DNA of 61,515 bases, taken from contig NZ_PYMH01000022.1 in NCBI RefSeq assembly GCF_003025555.1, positions 1-61,515 on the forward strand, read 5' to 3'. The notes beneath the pieces were generated by a model, which did no database searches, was not told the origin of the DNA, and was given only the letters and a program-made list of their open reading frames with translations. Positions within the stretch are counted from its first letter, which is position 1. Every line of letters begins with the position of its first letter. Positions 52,655 through 61,447 of this stretch are shown piece by piece. The position numbers were made by a program, and so were the translations under genes. The stretch is from Photobacterium lutimaris (lineage in GTDB: Bacteria > Pseudomonadota > Gammaproteobacteria > Enterobacterales > Vibrionaceae).

Positions 52655-53341
52655 TTACCGGTGATCGAAGCGCTTGACCAGGTGGTCACCGGCAGACTGG
52701 ATGATCTGAACCAGAATGACCAGCATCACGACCGTGATAAGCATGACGGTGCCGTCAAAGCGCTGGTAGCCATAGCGGATCCCCACATCACCCAAGCCAC
52801 CGCCGCCGACAGTACCGGCCATTGCCGAGTAGCTGACCAGGGTCACTAAAGTAATGGTTACCGCGTTGAAAATGCCTGGTAGGGCTTCTGGTAGCAGTAC
52901 TTTGGTAATGATTTGGCGCGGGGTCGCGCCCATTGCCTGTGCTGCTTCCACCAACCCGGTTGGTACTTCTAGCAGTGCCCCTTCAACCAGGCGGGCGATG
53001 AACGGTATTGCGCCCACGGTCAATGGCACAATTGCTGCTGCGGTGCCGATAGAGCTGCCGACCACGAAGCGGGTAAACGGGATAATCGCGACCAGTAGGA
53101 TGATAAAGGGAATAGAGCGACCAATATTGGTCACAATACCCAGCACTTTATTGACGGCAGGATTGGCCAGAAGGCCGTTTGCTTTGGTTAGGTGCAGGGC
53201 AACGCCGATCGGGATCCCGATTAAAAAGCCAATGAAACCGGAGGCAAATACCATGGTCAAGGTTTGGCCGAGGGCATCGATAAGCAGGTCAATCAAACGT
53301 TCGTTCTGGGTCCACCAGGTGGTAATTGAATCAAGCAACAT
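52655..53341 (-). CDS. metI: methionine ABC transporter permease MetI
   Basis: MetI is the inner-membrane permease with about five transmembrane helices, 228 residues. The ABC-permease EAA loop is visible (EAAQAMGATPRQIITKVLLPEALPGI-type segment around residues 140-165). The start overlaps the end of metN, so the two are translationally coupled. Confidence 0.95.
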   Translation of the reverse strand: MLLDSITTWWTQNERLIDLLIDALGQTLTMVFASGFIGFLIGIPIGVALHLTKANGLLANPAVNKVLGIVTNIGRSIPFIILLVAIIPFTRFVVGSSIGTAAAIVPLTVGAIPFIARLVEGALLEVPTGLVEAAQAMGATPRQIITKVLLPEALPGIFNAVTITLVTLVSYSAMAGTVGGGGLGDVGIRYGYQRFDGTVMLITVVMLVILVQIIQSAGDHLVKRFDHR

Positions 53342-54365
53342 AGCCCAATACCTCTACATTTACTTTGTGATCGCGAAGGAAATTAATGGCTTGCTCTGCT
53401 GCTTGCTCGGTACCGAAGAACTCGGCCAGCATCAGGCCGAATTTGACGCCGCCGGCGTAGTCCATGTCTGAGCTTAAAATGCTGATATCAATATTGAACT
53501 CGCGAGCTACCTGAGAAATTAGAGGGGCATCAACCGAGGCGCCGGTGAACTCAAGCCGGATCAGCGGGTAGCTGTTTGCAATACGGGTTTCTACCATTCG
53601 TGCGCGGTAGTCTTCCGGAATAGAAAGATCCAACGTCGAGCGGATGAAGTCACGTGCTAGCTCGGTTTTCGGGTGGGCAAAGATATCGCCGACCGGGCCT
53701 TTTTCGACAAGCTCGCCGTCGCCGATGATCGCCACTTCGGAGCAGATGCTTTTCACCACATCCATTTCATGGGTGATCAGCAAGATTGTTAGCTCGAGCT
53801 TGCGGTTGATTTCCTTTAGCAGCGTCAAGATAGATTGGGTTGTCGCTGGGTCAAGGGCGCTGGTGGCTTCGTCACACAGTAGTACCTTAGGATCAGAGGC
53901 AAGTGCACGGGCAATTGCTACACGTTGTTTCTGTCCGCCACTCAAGTTGGATGGGTAGGTGTCGCTCTTGTCAGCCAAACCAACCAGCTCAAGCAGTTCA
54001 TCAACCTTGGCTTTGATGCCGGCTTTACTGGTGCCTGCCAGCTCAAGAGGCAGTGCGACATTGTCGAAAACTGTGCGGGAAGACAGTAGGTTGAAGTGCT
54101 GGAAGATCATGCCGATTTTGCGGCGAGCTTGGGTCAACTCTTGGTTTGATAGCTGAGTGAGGTCGATACCATCAACAATGACATGACCGCTTGTCGGGCG
54201 TTCGAGCAGGTTAACGCAGCGGATCAGGGTACTTTTACCGGCACCGGAAGAACCAATCACCCCAAAAATGGTGCCTTGCTCAATGGTCAGGTTGATATCA
54301 CGCAGCGCGTGGATCTCCTTGGCCCCTTGATAGAAGACTTTATTAACTCTGTTTATTTCTATCAT
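53331..54365 (-). CDS. metN: methionine ABC transporter ATP-binding protein MetN
   Basis: MetN powers the methionine importer. It has 344 residues. Walker A GSSGAGKSTLIRC, signature LSGGQKQRVAIARAL and Walker B VLLCDEATSALD are present. The C-terminal NIL (ACT-like) domain, from about residue 265, binds methionine and mediates transinhibition. I use the ATG at 54365. A TTG 12 bp upstream is rejected. It is the first gene of the operon, divergent from gmhB. Confidence 0.96.
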   Translation of the reverse strand: MIEINRVNKVFYQGAKEIHALRDINLTIEQGTIFGVIGSSGAGKSTLIRCVNLLERPTSGHVIVDGIDLTQLSNQELTQARRKIGMIFQHFNLLSSRTVFDNVALPLELAGTSKAGIKAKVDELLELVGLADKSDTYPSNLSGGQKQRVAIARALASDPKVLLCDEATSALDPATTQSILTLLKEINRKLELTILLITHEMDVVKSICSEVAIIGDGELVEKGPVGDIFAHPKTELARDFIRSTLDLSIPEDYRARMVETRIANSYPLIRLEFTGASVDAPLISQVAREFNIDISILSSDMDYAGGVKFGLMLAEFFGTEQAAEQAINFLRDHKVNVEVLGYVA

Positions 54366-54506
54366 CTTATTTCCCAAATCCTATACCGTGTTGATGACGG
54401 GCACGCCCATCAATGGCTGCGACCGGTATATTGTTATGTTGTGTATTGCGTTTGCATTATTTAATTGATGCTTGAAGCCTGTCTGCCAATTGCATCTATG
54501 GCTTTG

Positions 54507-54535
54507 ATGCTATGGGCTAACATAAATGAAGTCAA
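54507..54535 (-). promoter_or_regulatory. metNIQ promoter
   Basis: On the minus strand, TTGACT (54535-54530) and TAGCAT (54512-54507) with a 17-bp spacer. It lies next to the MetJ boxes. Confidence 0.6.
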
Positions 54536-54536
54536 T

Positions 54537-54568
54537 AGATATTTTTACGTCTGGACGTCCAAATGGCT
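54537..54568. promoter_or_regulatory. MetJ operator (tandem met boxes)
   Basis: Four consecutive 8-bp boxes resemble AGACGTCT: AGATATTT, TTACGTCT, GGACGTCC and AAATGGCT, with 5, 6, 6 and 5 matches. They abut the -35 of the metN promoter. MetJ-SAM would repress methionine import when methionine is plentiful, as for metNIQ in E. coli. Confidence 0.75.
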
Positions 54569-54700
54569 TTATGGCCATAATACCAGTGTGAGTATGATAG
54601 GCTGTTCTTATTTATACGGTTGAGAGAAACAGGTGAATCCCTTAGCCAGCCGTGCCATAATTTGGGTTATAACAAATACAGCGAGACAGAGGGCTGACGC

Positions 54701-55255
54701 TTGGCCAAACCAGCAGTTTTTATTGACCGTGACGGTGTGATTAACATCGATCATGGCTATGTTCATACGACCGATGACTTTGAATATGTCGAGGGTGTGT
54801 TTGAAGCCTGTAAGAAGCTTAAGGCGATGGGGTACATGTTGGTGCTGGTCACCAACCAGGCCGGTATTGCCCGTGGTATGTACAACGAAGATGAGTTCCT
54901 GACCCTGACAGAATGGATGGACTGGAACTTTGTCGATAACGGCGTCGAGTTCGACGGTATCTATTACTGTCCGCACCACCCGACAGAAGGCAAAGGTGAC
55001 TATCTTCAGGATTGTGAATGCCGCAAGCCAAAGCCTGGTATGTTTATCTCTGCCCGTGATTTCCTCAAGATTGATATGGCCGGCTCGGTGATGATCGGTG
55101 ATAAGGCCGATGACATGAAAGCGGCCGCCGCGGCTGACGTCGGTACCAAAATCTTGGTGCGTACGGGCAAGCCGGTAACTGCTGAGGGTGAGCAACTGGC
55201 CGACGCGGTACTTGACAGTGTTGCCGATGTGCCAGCTTGGCTTGCTGCACAATAA
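54701..55255 (+). CDS. gmhB: D,D-heptose 1,7-bisphosphate phosphatase GmhB
   Basis: GmhB dephosphorylates heptose 1,7-bisphosphate in the ADP-heptose pathway for LPS core. It is a HAD phosphatase of 184 residues. The nucleophile motif FIDRDGVINIDHGYV is near residue 7, and zinc-binding cysteines and a histidine are seen in CPHHPTEGKGD and DCECRKPKPG. The start is TTG at 54701 with GAGGG upstream. A long open frame on the opposite strand is a shadow. Confidence 0.94.
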   Translation: MAKPAVFIDRDGVINIDHGYVHTTDDFEYVEGVFEACKKLKAMGYMLVLVTNQAGIARGMYNEDEFLTLTEWMDWNFVDNGVEFDGIYYCPHHPTEGKGDYLQDCECRKPKPGMFISARDFLKIDMAGSVMIGDKADDMKAAAAADVGTKILVRTGKPVTAEGEQLADAVLDSVADVPAWLAAQ

Positions 55256-55280
55256 AAAGCTTCATGCATATAGTTGTATC

Positions 55281-55310
55281 AAGGCTGCATTCGCAGCCTT
55301 TTTTTATTTT
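55281..55310 (+). terminator. terminator after gmhB
   Basis: An AAGGCTGC/GCAGCCTT stem with a 4-nt loop followed by T-rich TTTTTATTTT. Confidence 0.88.
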
Positions 55311-55449
55311 TTTCTTATAAATCTCTTCATCTGCTTGGTTGTTATTATAAAGTTTAAAGAGTTGAGTTTGTAATTGGACTGCTCTTTATTGCAATTAATC
55401 TTGCCCCCGTTACGAGCATAGTGCCTGTTTGACATGGAGTAGTTAAAAC

Positions 55450-56475
55450 ATGCTGTCATATTTCTTGCGTCGATTGGCATTGGTTGTCCCGACGTTTTTA
55501 GGGATCACTATCCTTATCTTTGCCATTACCCGCTTCGTGCCCGGCGGGCCGGTCGAACGGATGTTGGCCAATATGCAGGCGCAAGGTGATGGTGCTGCAG
55601 CCATGACGTCGGCAGGTGGTAACTCGGCACTGTCTGAAGATCAAATTGCCGAGCTGAACGCTTTTTATGGCTTGGATAAACCCGTCATTGAGGCCTACAC
55701 CGAATGGCTGGGTAAATTGATGGTGTTGGATTTCGGCGAATCCACCCGCTATTACGAGCCGGTCACCGATATGATTGCCGAGCGATTGCCGGTCTCGCTG
55801 TTCTATGGTGGCATGACGTTTTTCATCAGTTACTTTATCTCGATCCCCCTGGGTTACTACAAGGCGCTCAAGCACGGCTCGGTCTTTGATTCCGGCTCGT
55901 CGATATTGATTTTTATCGGCTACGCCTTGCCCGGCTACGTGGTAGGTGTCTTGCTGATCACCTTATTCAGTTATCACCTGGAATGGTTCCCGATGGGCGG
56001 GTTCGCAGGCGATGATTACGATGATTATGAAACCTTTGTTGAGCGGGCCACAGATGTGATGTGGCATGCGGTATTGCCATTGATCTGTTATCTGATCGGT
56101 GACTTTGCCACCCTAACCATGACCATGAAAAACAACCTGATGGAGAACCTGTCATCCGACTATATCCGCACCGCAATTGCCAAGGGGTTGCCGTTTAAAA
56201 AAGCGGTCCGCAAACATGCCCTGCGTAACAGTTTGATCCCGATTGCCAGCCACTTTGGTAACTCGTTGTTATTCTTCATGACTGGCTCTTTCTTGATTGA
56301 GGTTATTTTCAATATCGATGGGATTGGCTTGCTTGGCTATGAGTCGATTATCGAGCGGGATTACCCGGTCGTGATGGGCATCGTGGCTATCAATGCTGCC
56401 ATGCTGTTAATGGGCAATATTATCTCCGATATCTGTGTTGCCTTGGTTGATCCTCGAGTGAAGTTTGGAGCTTGA
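55450..56475 (+). CDS. peptide ABC transporter permease, YejB-like
   Basis: This is an integral membrane permease with about six helices, 341 residues, of the DppB/OppB superfamily. Its length and the RRLALVVPTFLGITILIF start, the long periplasmic loop after helix 1, and ASHFGNSLLFFMTGSFLIEV are close to YejB of the microcin C/peptide importer. It starts a five-gene operon with a second permease, a binding protein and two ATPases. Confidence 0.85.
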   Translation: MLSYFLRRLALVVPTFLGITILIFAITRFVPGGPVERMLANMQAQGDGAAAMTSAGGNSALSEDQIAELNAFYGLDKPVIEAYTEWLGKLMVLDFGESTRYYEPVTDMIAERLPVSLFYGGMTFFISYFISIPLGYYKALKHGSVFDSGSSILIFIGYALPGYVVGVLLITLFSYHLEWFPMGGFAGDDYDDYETFVERATDVMWHAVLPLICYLIGDFATLTMTMKNNLMENLSSDYIRTAIAKGLPFKKAVRKHALRNSLIPIASHFGNSLLFFMTGSFLIEVIFNIDGIGLLGYESIIERDYPVVMGIVAINAAMLLMGNIISDICVALVDPRVKFGA

Positions 56476-56477
56476 TC

Positions 56478-57521
56478 ATGTTGAACTTAAACCCTCTAAC
56501 ACTGAAAAAGATCAAGCGTTTCAAAGAAATTAAGCGTGGCTACTGGTCTTTCCTGCTGCTTTCATGCCTGTTGGTGTTGTCGCTGTTTGCCGAGCTGTTG
56601 ATCAACAGCAAGGCGCTGGTGGTCAAATACAATGGCGAATACAGTTTTCCGGTATTGTCTGATGTTCGGTTCGGCACCGAATTTGGCCAGCCGACATCTA
56701 GCGAGGCGGATTACCGCACACTCCAGAATCACTTTGCTGAGCAAGGCGGGGATAACTTTGTGGTGATGCCGCTGGTGCCATGGAACCCTTATGAGCAGGA
56801 TTTCTCCGGTGATTATCCGCCGACGGCTCCGAGTGCTGCCGATAAGCATTATTTGGGAACGGATGTGATTGGTCGGGATATTCTCGCCCGTTTAGTCTAC
56901 GGTTTTCGTACTGCGATGGGCTTTGCGCTGATCACCATGGCGGTTTCTTATGCCATTGGTACGGCGGTCGGCTGCGCAATGGGCTTTTTCGGTGGCAAAT
57001 TTGATTTGTTTGTCCAACGCTTGATAGAGGTATGGTCAATGGTGCCTTTCCTCTATGTCATTATGATTTTGGTATCGATAACTCAACCGACCTTTGCATT
57101 ATTTGTCGGCATCAACGTGTTGTTTGGTTGGATGGGGATGACCTGGTACATGCGTACCATGACCTACAAGGAGTCTGCACGGGAATATGTGATGGCCGCT
57201 AAGGCGCTAGGCGCATCAACCGTCCGTATTATCTTCCATCACATATTGCCTAACACCATGGTCATGATTGTGACGCTGGCGCCGTTTACCATCGCCGCCA
57301 ATATCACCGCGCTGACCGCGTTGGATTACCTTGGTCTCGGCCTAATGCCACCCACTCCGAGCTGGGGTGAGTTGCTACAGCAGGGTAAATCAAACCTGGA
57401 TTCTCCGTGGATTGTTAGTTCTGTTGTGTCATCGATTGTCTTGGTGTTGGTCATGGTGACCTTCATTGGTGAGGCGATTCGGGCTGCCTTCGATCCGAAG
57501 AAATTTACCCGCTATGTATAA
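56478..57521 (+). CDS. peptide ABC transporter permease, YejE-like
   Basis: This second permease has 347 residues and about six helices, with a large periplasmic insertion after the first helix (residues ~40-130), as in YejE. The EAA loop is visible (ALGASTVRIIFHHILPNTM). I use the ATG at 56478, which has TTGGAG upstream, over a TTG at 56472. It follows the first permease by 2 bp, so the two are probably coupled. Confidence 0.85.
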   Translation: MLNLNPLTLKKIKRFKEIKRGYWSFLLLSCLLVLSLFAELLINSKALVVKYNGEYSFPVLSDVRFGTEFGQPTSSEADYRTLQNHFAEQGGDNFVVMPLVPWNPYEQDFSGDYPPTAPSAADKHYLGTDVIGRDILARLVYGFRTAMGFALITMAVSYAIGTAVGCAMGFFGGKFDLFVQRLIEVWSMVPFLYVIMILVSITQPTFALFVGINVLFGWMGMTWYMRTMTYKESAREYVMAAKALGASTVRIIFHHILPNTMVMIVTLAPFTIAANITALTALDYLGLGLMPPTPSWGELLQQGKSNLDSPWIVSSVVSSIVLVLVMVTFIGEAIRAAFDPKKFTRYV

Positions 57522-57557
57522 CCTTGGTTTGTAGCTGTTGAAATAAGGATATTAATA

Positions 57558-59393
57558 ATGAAAAACATGCTCAAATTGTCAGCTGTCGCGATCATCGCCG
57601 CACTCGGAAGTGCTGCGCAGGCGGCAGAACTACCCGCAGATTTGACGTGGGTGTCCAACATGGAGGAGCCGTTGTTTGCTTCTCCTGAAGCCAAGTTCGG
57701 TGGCACGTTACGCACACATATGGCCAGTTTTCCGCAGACCTTACGCAGTGTCGGCCCGGATTCCAATTCAGGACTTCGTCATCATTTTATGGACGGGGTT
57801 CCCAAGCTGGCTGGACGTCATCCCAATACTGGAAAGTGGATCCCTCAGTTGGCACAGGAATGGGCCTTTGGTGATGATAACCAGACCGTGTACTTCAAGC
57901 TGGATCCCAGCGCTCGTTGGTCGGATGGCGAGAAGGTTACCGCCGATGATTATCTGTTTATGCTGAAGTATTACCGTTCGAAAGACATTATTTCACCTTG
58001 GTACAACGATTTCTTCACCAACAAGATCGAGGATGTCGTCAAGCTCGATGATTACACCATCGCGGTGAAGTCTGTCGCCAAAATGACCAATGATGAGCTG
58101 ATGGTGCAGATCAACCTGCCAAGCAACGGCTTGCAGCCAAGGCCTGAGCACTTCTTTAAGCCAAAGAAAGATGAAAATAACGACGGTATCGACGATAACT
58201 TTGTTCGACGTTACAACTTCAAGAGCGAGCCGACAACCGGTCCTTATTTCATGGACAAGGTCAAGAAAGGCAAGAGCGTGACCTTCAAGCATGTTGGGGA
58301 AGACTGGTGGGGTTACAGCAATCGCTATTACCAGAACCGCTATAACGTCGAGAAAGTGCGTTATACGGTGATCCGCGATAGTGACATTGCCCGCAAGCAT
58401 TTCGAGAAAGGCAACTTAGACACTTTTGGTCTGGTTTTACCCAGTCTTTGGCATGAAAAAGCCAATACCAAGCCGTATCAAGATGGTTATATCCATAAAT
58501 TTTGGGGGTATAACCAGGTTGTACAAGGTGCTGGTGGACTCTGGATCAATACTGCCCAGCCATTACTTGATGATCGTTATGTCCGCGCCGGAGTGACTTA
58601 TGCCACCGACTTTGATGGCATGATTGCCAATGTCTTGCGCGGCGATTATGCCCGTAAACCTCACGGTATGGGGTTCGGCCATGGCGGTTATGACCGCAGT
58701 GACAACAAAGCGCCGGCCTTTGAGCCTGAAGTGGCGGCAGAGTATTTTGCCAAGGCAGGCTTTAACAAGATTGGACCGGATGGGATCAGGGTTAATGCTG
58801 GCGGAGAGCGCTTGAGCTTTGCCATTACCTATGGGTACCAGCCGCATACACCGCGAATTGCCTACCTGAAAGAGCAGGCGAAAAAAGCCGGCCTTGAATT
58901 AACGCTTAATCTTGTCGATGGCTCGTCGGCGTTCAAGTATGTGCTAGAGAAGAAACATGACTTGGCATTTATCAATATGGGGGGCGGGGAGATCCCGGCT
59001 TACTGGGAATACCTTCACTCAGTCAACGCGAAACCGCAAACAAACAACCATACCAATTTCCGCTCTCCGGAAATGGATAAGCTGATCGACAGCTATAACA
59101 AAGAATTTGATCTTGAGAAGAAACAAGCCTTATCCCATCAAATTCAAAAAGTTGTCTCTGATGAGTTCTTGATTGTACCTGGTTACATGGTGCCCTATAC
59201 CCGAGAAGGGTATTGGCGTTGGTTGAAATATCCGACGCCGGCCATGACCAAGCAGACGAGCTCTTTGTTCTCAGTCGTTGACTTGGCCACGTTCTGGATT
59301 GATGAGGAAGACAAGAAAGCCACCCTTTCTGCGATGAAGAAAGGCAAAACCTTTGAACCGGTCACTGTGATCGATGACAACTATAAGCTGTAA
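57558..59393 (+). CDS. peptide ABC transporter substrate-binding protein, YejA-like
   Basis: This is a periplasmic binding protein of 611 residues (SBP_bac_5 family, DppA/OppA class). The signal peptide MKNMLKLSAVAIIAALGSAAQAA is cleaved after AQA (23 residues in two parts). The family motif WSDGEKVTADDYLFMLKYY is around residues 118-136. The length and the Yej-type permeases suggest an oligopeptide substrate. A microcin C-like ligand cannot be inferred. Confidence 0.85.
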   Translation: MKNMLKLSAVAIIAALGSAAQAAELPADLTWVSNMEEPLFASPEAKFGGTLRTHMASFPQTLRSVGPDSNSGLRHHFMDGVPKLAGRHPNTGKWIPQLAQEWAFGDDNQTVYFKLDPSARWSDGEKVTADDYLFMLKYYRSKDIISPWYNDFFTNKIEDVVKLDDYTIAVKSVAKMTNDELMVQINLPSNGLQPRPEHFFKPKKDENNDGIDDNFVRRYNFKSEPTTGPYFMDKVKKGKSVTFKHVGEDWWGYSNRYYQNRYNVEKVRYTVIRDSDIARKHFEKGNLDTFGLVLPSLWHEKANTKPYQDGYIHKFWGYNQVVQGAGGLWINTAQPLLDDRYVRAGVTYATDFDGMIANVLRGDYARKPHGMGFGHGGYDRSDNKAPAFEPEVAAEYFAKAGFNKIGPDGIRVNAGGERLSFAITYGYQPHTPRIAYLKEQAKKAGLELTLNLVDGSSAFKYVLEKKHDLAFINMGGGEIPAYWEYLHSVNAKPQTNNHTNFRSPEMDKLIDSYNKEFDLEKKQALSHQIQKVVSDEFLIVPGYMVPYTREGYWRWLKYPTPAMTKQTSSLFSVVDLATFWIDEEDKKATLSAMKKGKTFEPVTVIDDNYKL

Positions 59394-59405
59394 GGTCGGT
59401 CGACG

Positions 59406-60272
59406 ATGCAAGATGATGTAATTTTAAGTGTTCAAGGGCTGGAGACTGAGTTCACTACCGATGAAGGTATTGTAAAAATCCTCCATGGTGTCAGCTTCGA
59501 TGTTCGCAAAGGCCGGACATTGGGCATTGTCGGCGAATCAGGATGCGGTAAAAGTGTGACGGCAATGTCGGTCATGGGCTTGCTGCCCAAGCCCTACGGT
59601 CAGGTCGTTGGCGGCCAGATCCTGTACCGCGGGACCGATTTGGTGACGCTGCCTGCGGAAGACATGTATGCCATGCGGGGGAACCGGATTTCGATGATTT
59701 TCCAGGATCCGATGACCGCACTCAATCCCGTGCACTCGGTTGGTCGCCAGCTGATCGAAGTGCTTGAGTTGCACCGACCTGAGCTTAACAAGGGTGAGCG
59801 GAATCAGTACGCCTTGGATATGCTCAAGAAGGTTAAAATCCCAATGCCGGAGAAACGGCTTAAGGAATACCCGCATAACCTTTCGGGAGGGATGCGTCAG
59901 CGGGTAATGATTGCCATGGCACTGGCGTGTAAACCTGACATACTTATTTGTGATGAACCAACAACGGCACTGGATGTCACTGTGCAGGCCTCGATCCTTG
60001 ATCTGATTAACGATCTCCAGCAAGAAACAGGGATGTCTGTGATCTTCATTACCCATGACTTGGGTGTCGTTGCTGAAATTTGTGATGACGTTGTGGTGAT
60101 GTACGGCGGGAAAGTGGTGGAGTTCGCCGACATTTTTGATTTGTTCGACAATCCCCAGCATCCCTATACCGAGCGCTTAATGGGATTGATGCCTAGTTTG
60201 GATAATGAGCCAAAGCAGCCGATTGAAATTAAACCTATAGATGTCACTTTGTTCCCCGAATTCAAGGGATAG
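59406..60272 (+). CDS. peptide ABC transporter ATP-binding protein, DppD/OppD-like
   Basis: This ATPase has 288 residues. Walker A GESGCGKSVTAMSVMG, the signature LSGGMRQRVMIAMALAC and Walker B ILICDEPTTALDVTVQ are present. The C-terminus is shorter than in OppD and keeps only part of the oligopeptide-ABC C-terminal domain. In E. coli YejF both ATPase halves are fused. Here they are separate genes. Confidence 0.88.
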   Translation: MQDDVILSVQGLETEFTTDEGIVKILHGVSFDVRKGRTLGIVGESGCGKSVTAMSVMGLLPKPYGQVVGGQILYRGTDLVTLPAEDMYAMRGNRISMIFQDPMTALNPVHSVGRQLIEVLELHRPELNKGERNQYALDMLKKVKIPMPEKRLKEYPHNLSGGMRQRVMIAMALACKPDILICDEPTTALDVTVQASILDLINDLQQETGMSVIFITHDLGVVAEICDDVVVMYGGKVVEFADIFDLFDNPQHPYTERLMGLMPSLDNEPKQPIEIKPIDVTLFPEFKG

Positions 60273-60332
60273 GAAAGGGGGAGGCAAGGACTAGGCTGAG
60301 CGGTATAGATTGAGCGGTAAAGGGAGAATAAA

Positions 60333-61166
60333 ATGACAGAGTTACTAAGGATAGAAAACCTCAAGCAGCACTTTGTTTCTGGAAAAGGGATTTTTAAAAA
60401 AGGCTATACGGTGAAAGCTGTCGACGGGGTGTCTTTCTCCGTTGCTCGAGGTGAAACCTTGGGACTGGTGGGGGAGTCGGGCTGTGGTAAGAGTACCTTA
60501 GGTCGGACAATCCTCAAGCTCTATGAACCGACCGACGGAAAAATTTTTTTCGAGGGTAAGGATATAACCCAGCTCTCCACCAAAGAGATGCGACCACTGC
60601 GCAAAGACGTGCAAATCGTTTTTCAAGATCCGATGGAGTCGCTTAATCAGCGTCATACCGTCGGGATGATCTTAGAAGAGCCTTTCATCATCCATAAGGT
60701 CGGTACACCAACGGAGCGAAAGCAGTGTGTGAAAGAGTTGTTGGTCAAAGTTGGCCTACCAGAGGAATCTACGAATCGTTACCCGCATGAGTTTTCGGGG
60801 GGGCAGCGCCAGCGAATCGGGATCGCCCGTGCCATCGCCCTTAAACCCAAACTACTGATCTGTGATGAGTCGGTATCAGCACTGGATGTGTCGGTCCAGG
60901 CCCAGATCCTTAACTTGCTGTTGCAGCTTCAACAGGAAATGAATTTGGCCATTATTTTTATCTCCCATGACCTGTCGGTAGTGAAGCATATCTCCGATCG
61001 TGTGGCGGTGATGTATTTTGGCAAGGTGGTTGAGATGGGCGATGTCAGAGATATATACAGTAACCCGCAGGCCGACTATACCAAGAAGCTACTGTCGGCC
61101 ATTCCGATCACTCATCCTCGTGATAGGAAACGAAAGAGGCCCGCAAACAACACTCATGTGGCCTGA
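60333..61166 (+). CDS. peptide ABC transporter ATP-binding protein, DppF/OppF-like
   Basis: This second ATPase has 277 residues. Walker A GESGCGKSTLGRTILK, signature FSGGQRQRIGIARAIAL and Walker B LLICDESVSALDVSVQ are present. The Walker B glutamate is followed by SVSALD, a usual OppF variant. The ATG at 60333 follows GGGAGAATAAA. A 60-bp gap separates it from the first ATPase. It is the last gene of the operon before the rRNA leader. Confidence 0.88.
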   Translation: MTELLRIENLKQHFVSGKGIFKKGYTVKAVDGVSFSVARGETLGLVGESGCGKSTLGRTILKLYEPTDGKIFFEGKDITQLSTKEMRPLRKDVQIVFQDPMESLNQRHTVGMILEEPFIIHKVGTPTERKQCVKELLVKVGLPEESTNRYPHEFSGGQRQRIGIARAIALKPKLLICDESVSALDVSVQAQILNLLLQLQQEMNLAIIFISHDLSVVKHISDRVAVMYFGKVVEMGDVRDIYSNPQADYTKKLLSAIPITHPRDRKRKRPANNTHVA

Positions 61167-61367
61167 TTATTAGAAAGCCACAGTGAAAGCGGTGAAAAAG
61201 GGCAGAGCTTTGACTGTGTCACGAGAATGGGTACCAAGTACAAGTCTTAATTACTCGTGTTTTTTAACATAACCAAGGTACCCAAGTGGCGTCTTGGTGT
61301 TTTAGTAATCCAAAAGGCGAACGCTGACTACTTATTGCGCATTCGGTCATTTTTATGCAAAAAAGAG

Positions 61368-61395
61368 TTGCCCTCTTGGATACTCACCCTATAAT
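61368..61395 (+). promoter_or_regulatory. rRNA operon promoter
   Basis: TTGCCC (61368-61373), a 16-bp spacer and TATAAT (61390-61395), followed by a GCGACC discriminator. A-rich sequence AAAAAAGAG just upstream could be a UP element. It fits a strong, stringently controlled rrn promoter. The region 61167-61360 otherwise holds no gene. Confidence 0.8.
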
Positions 61396-61447
61396 GCGAC
61401 CTCACTGACACGGAGCACGGCAACTTAAGCCGCTAACCAATCAGTAT

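Noticed and set aside
54378..54700. SAM riboswitch upstream of metN
   Set aside because: No S-box-like fold is apparent. The MetJ boxes explain methionine control in gammaproteobacteria.
54608..55252. Minus-strand 214-codon open frame opposite gmhB
   Set aside because: It lies entirely over the strongly recognised gmhB. The translation has no known family motifs, and it also runs into the intergenic promoter region.
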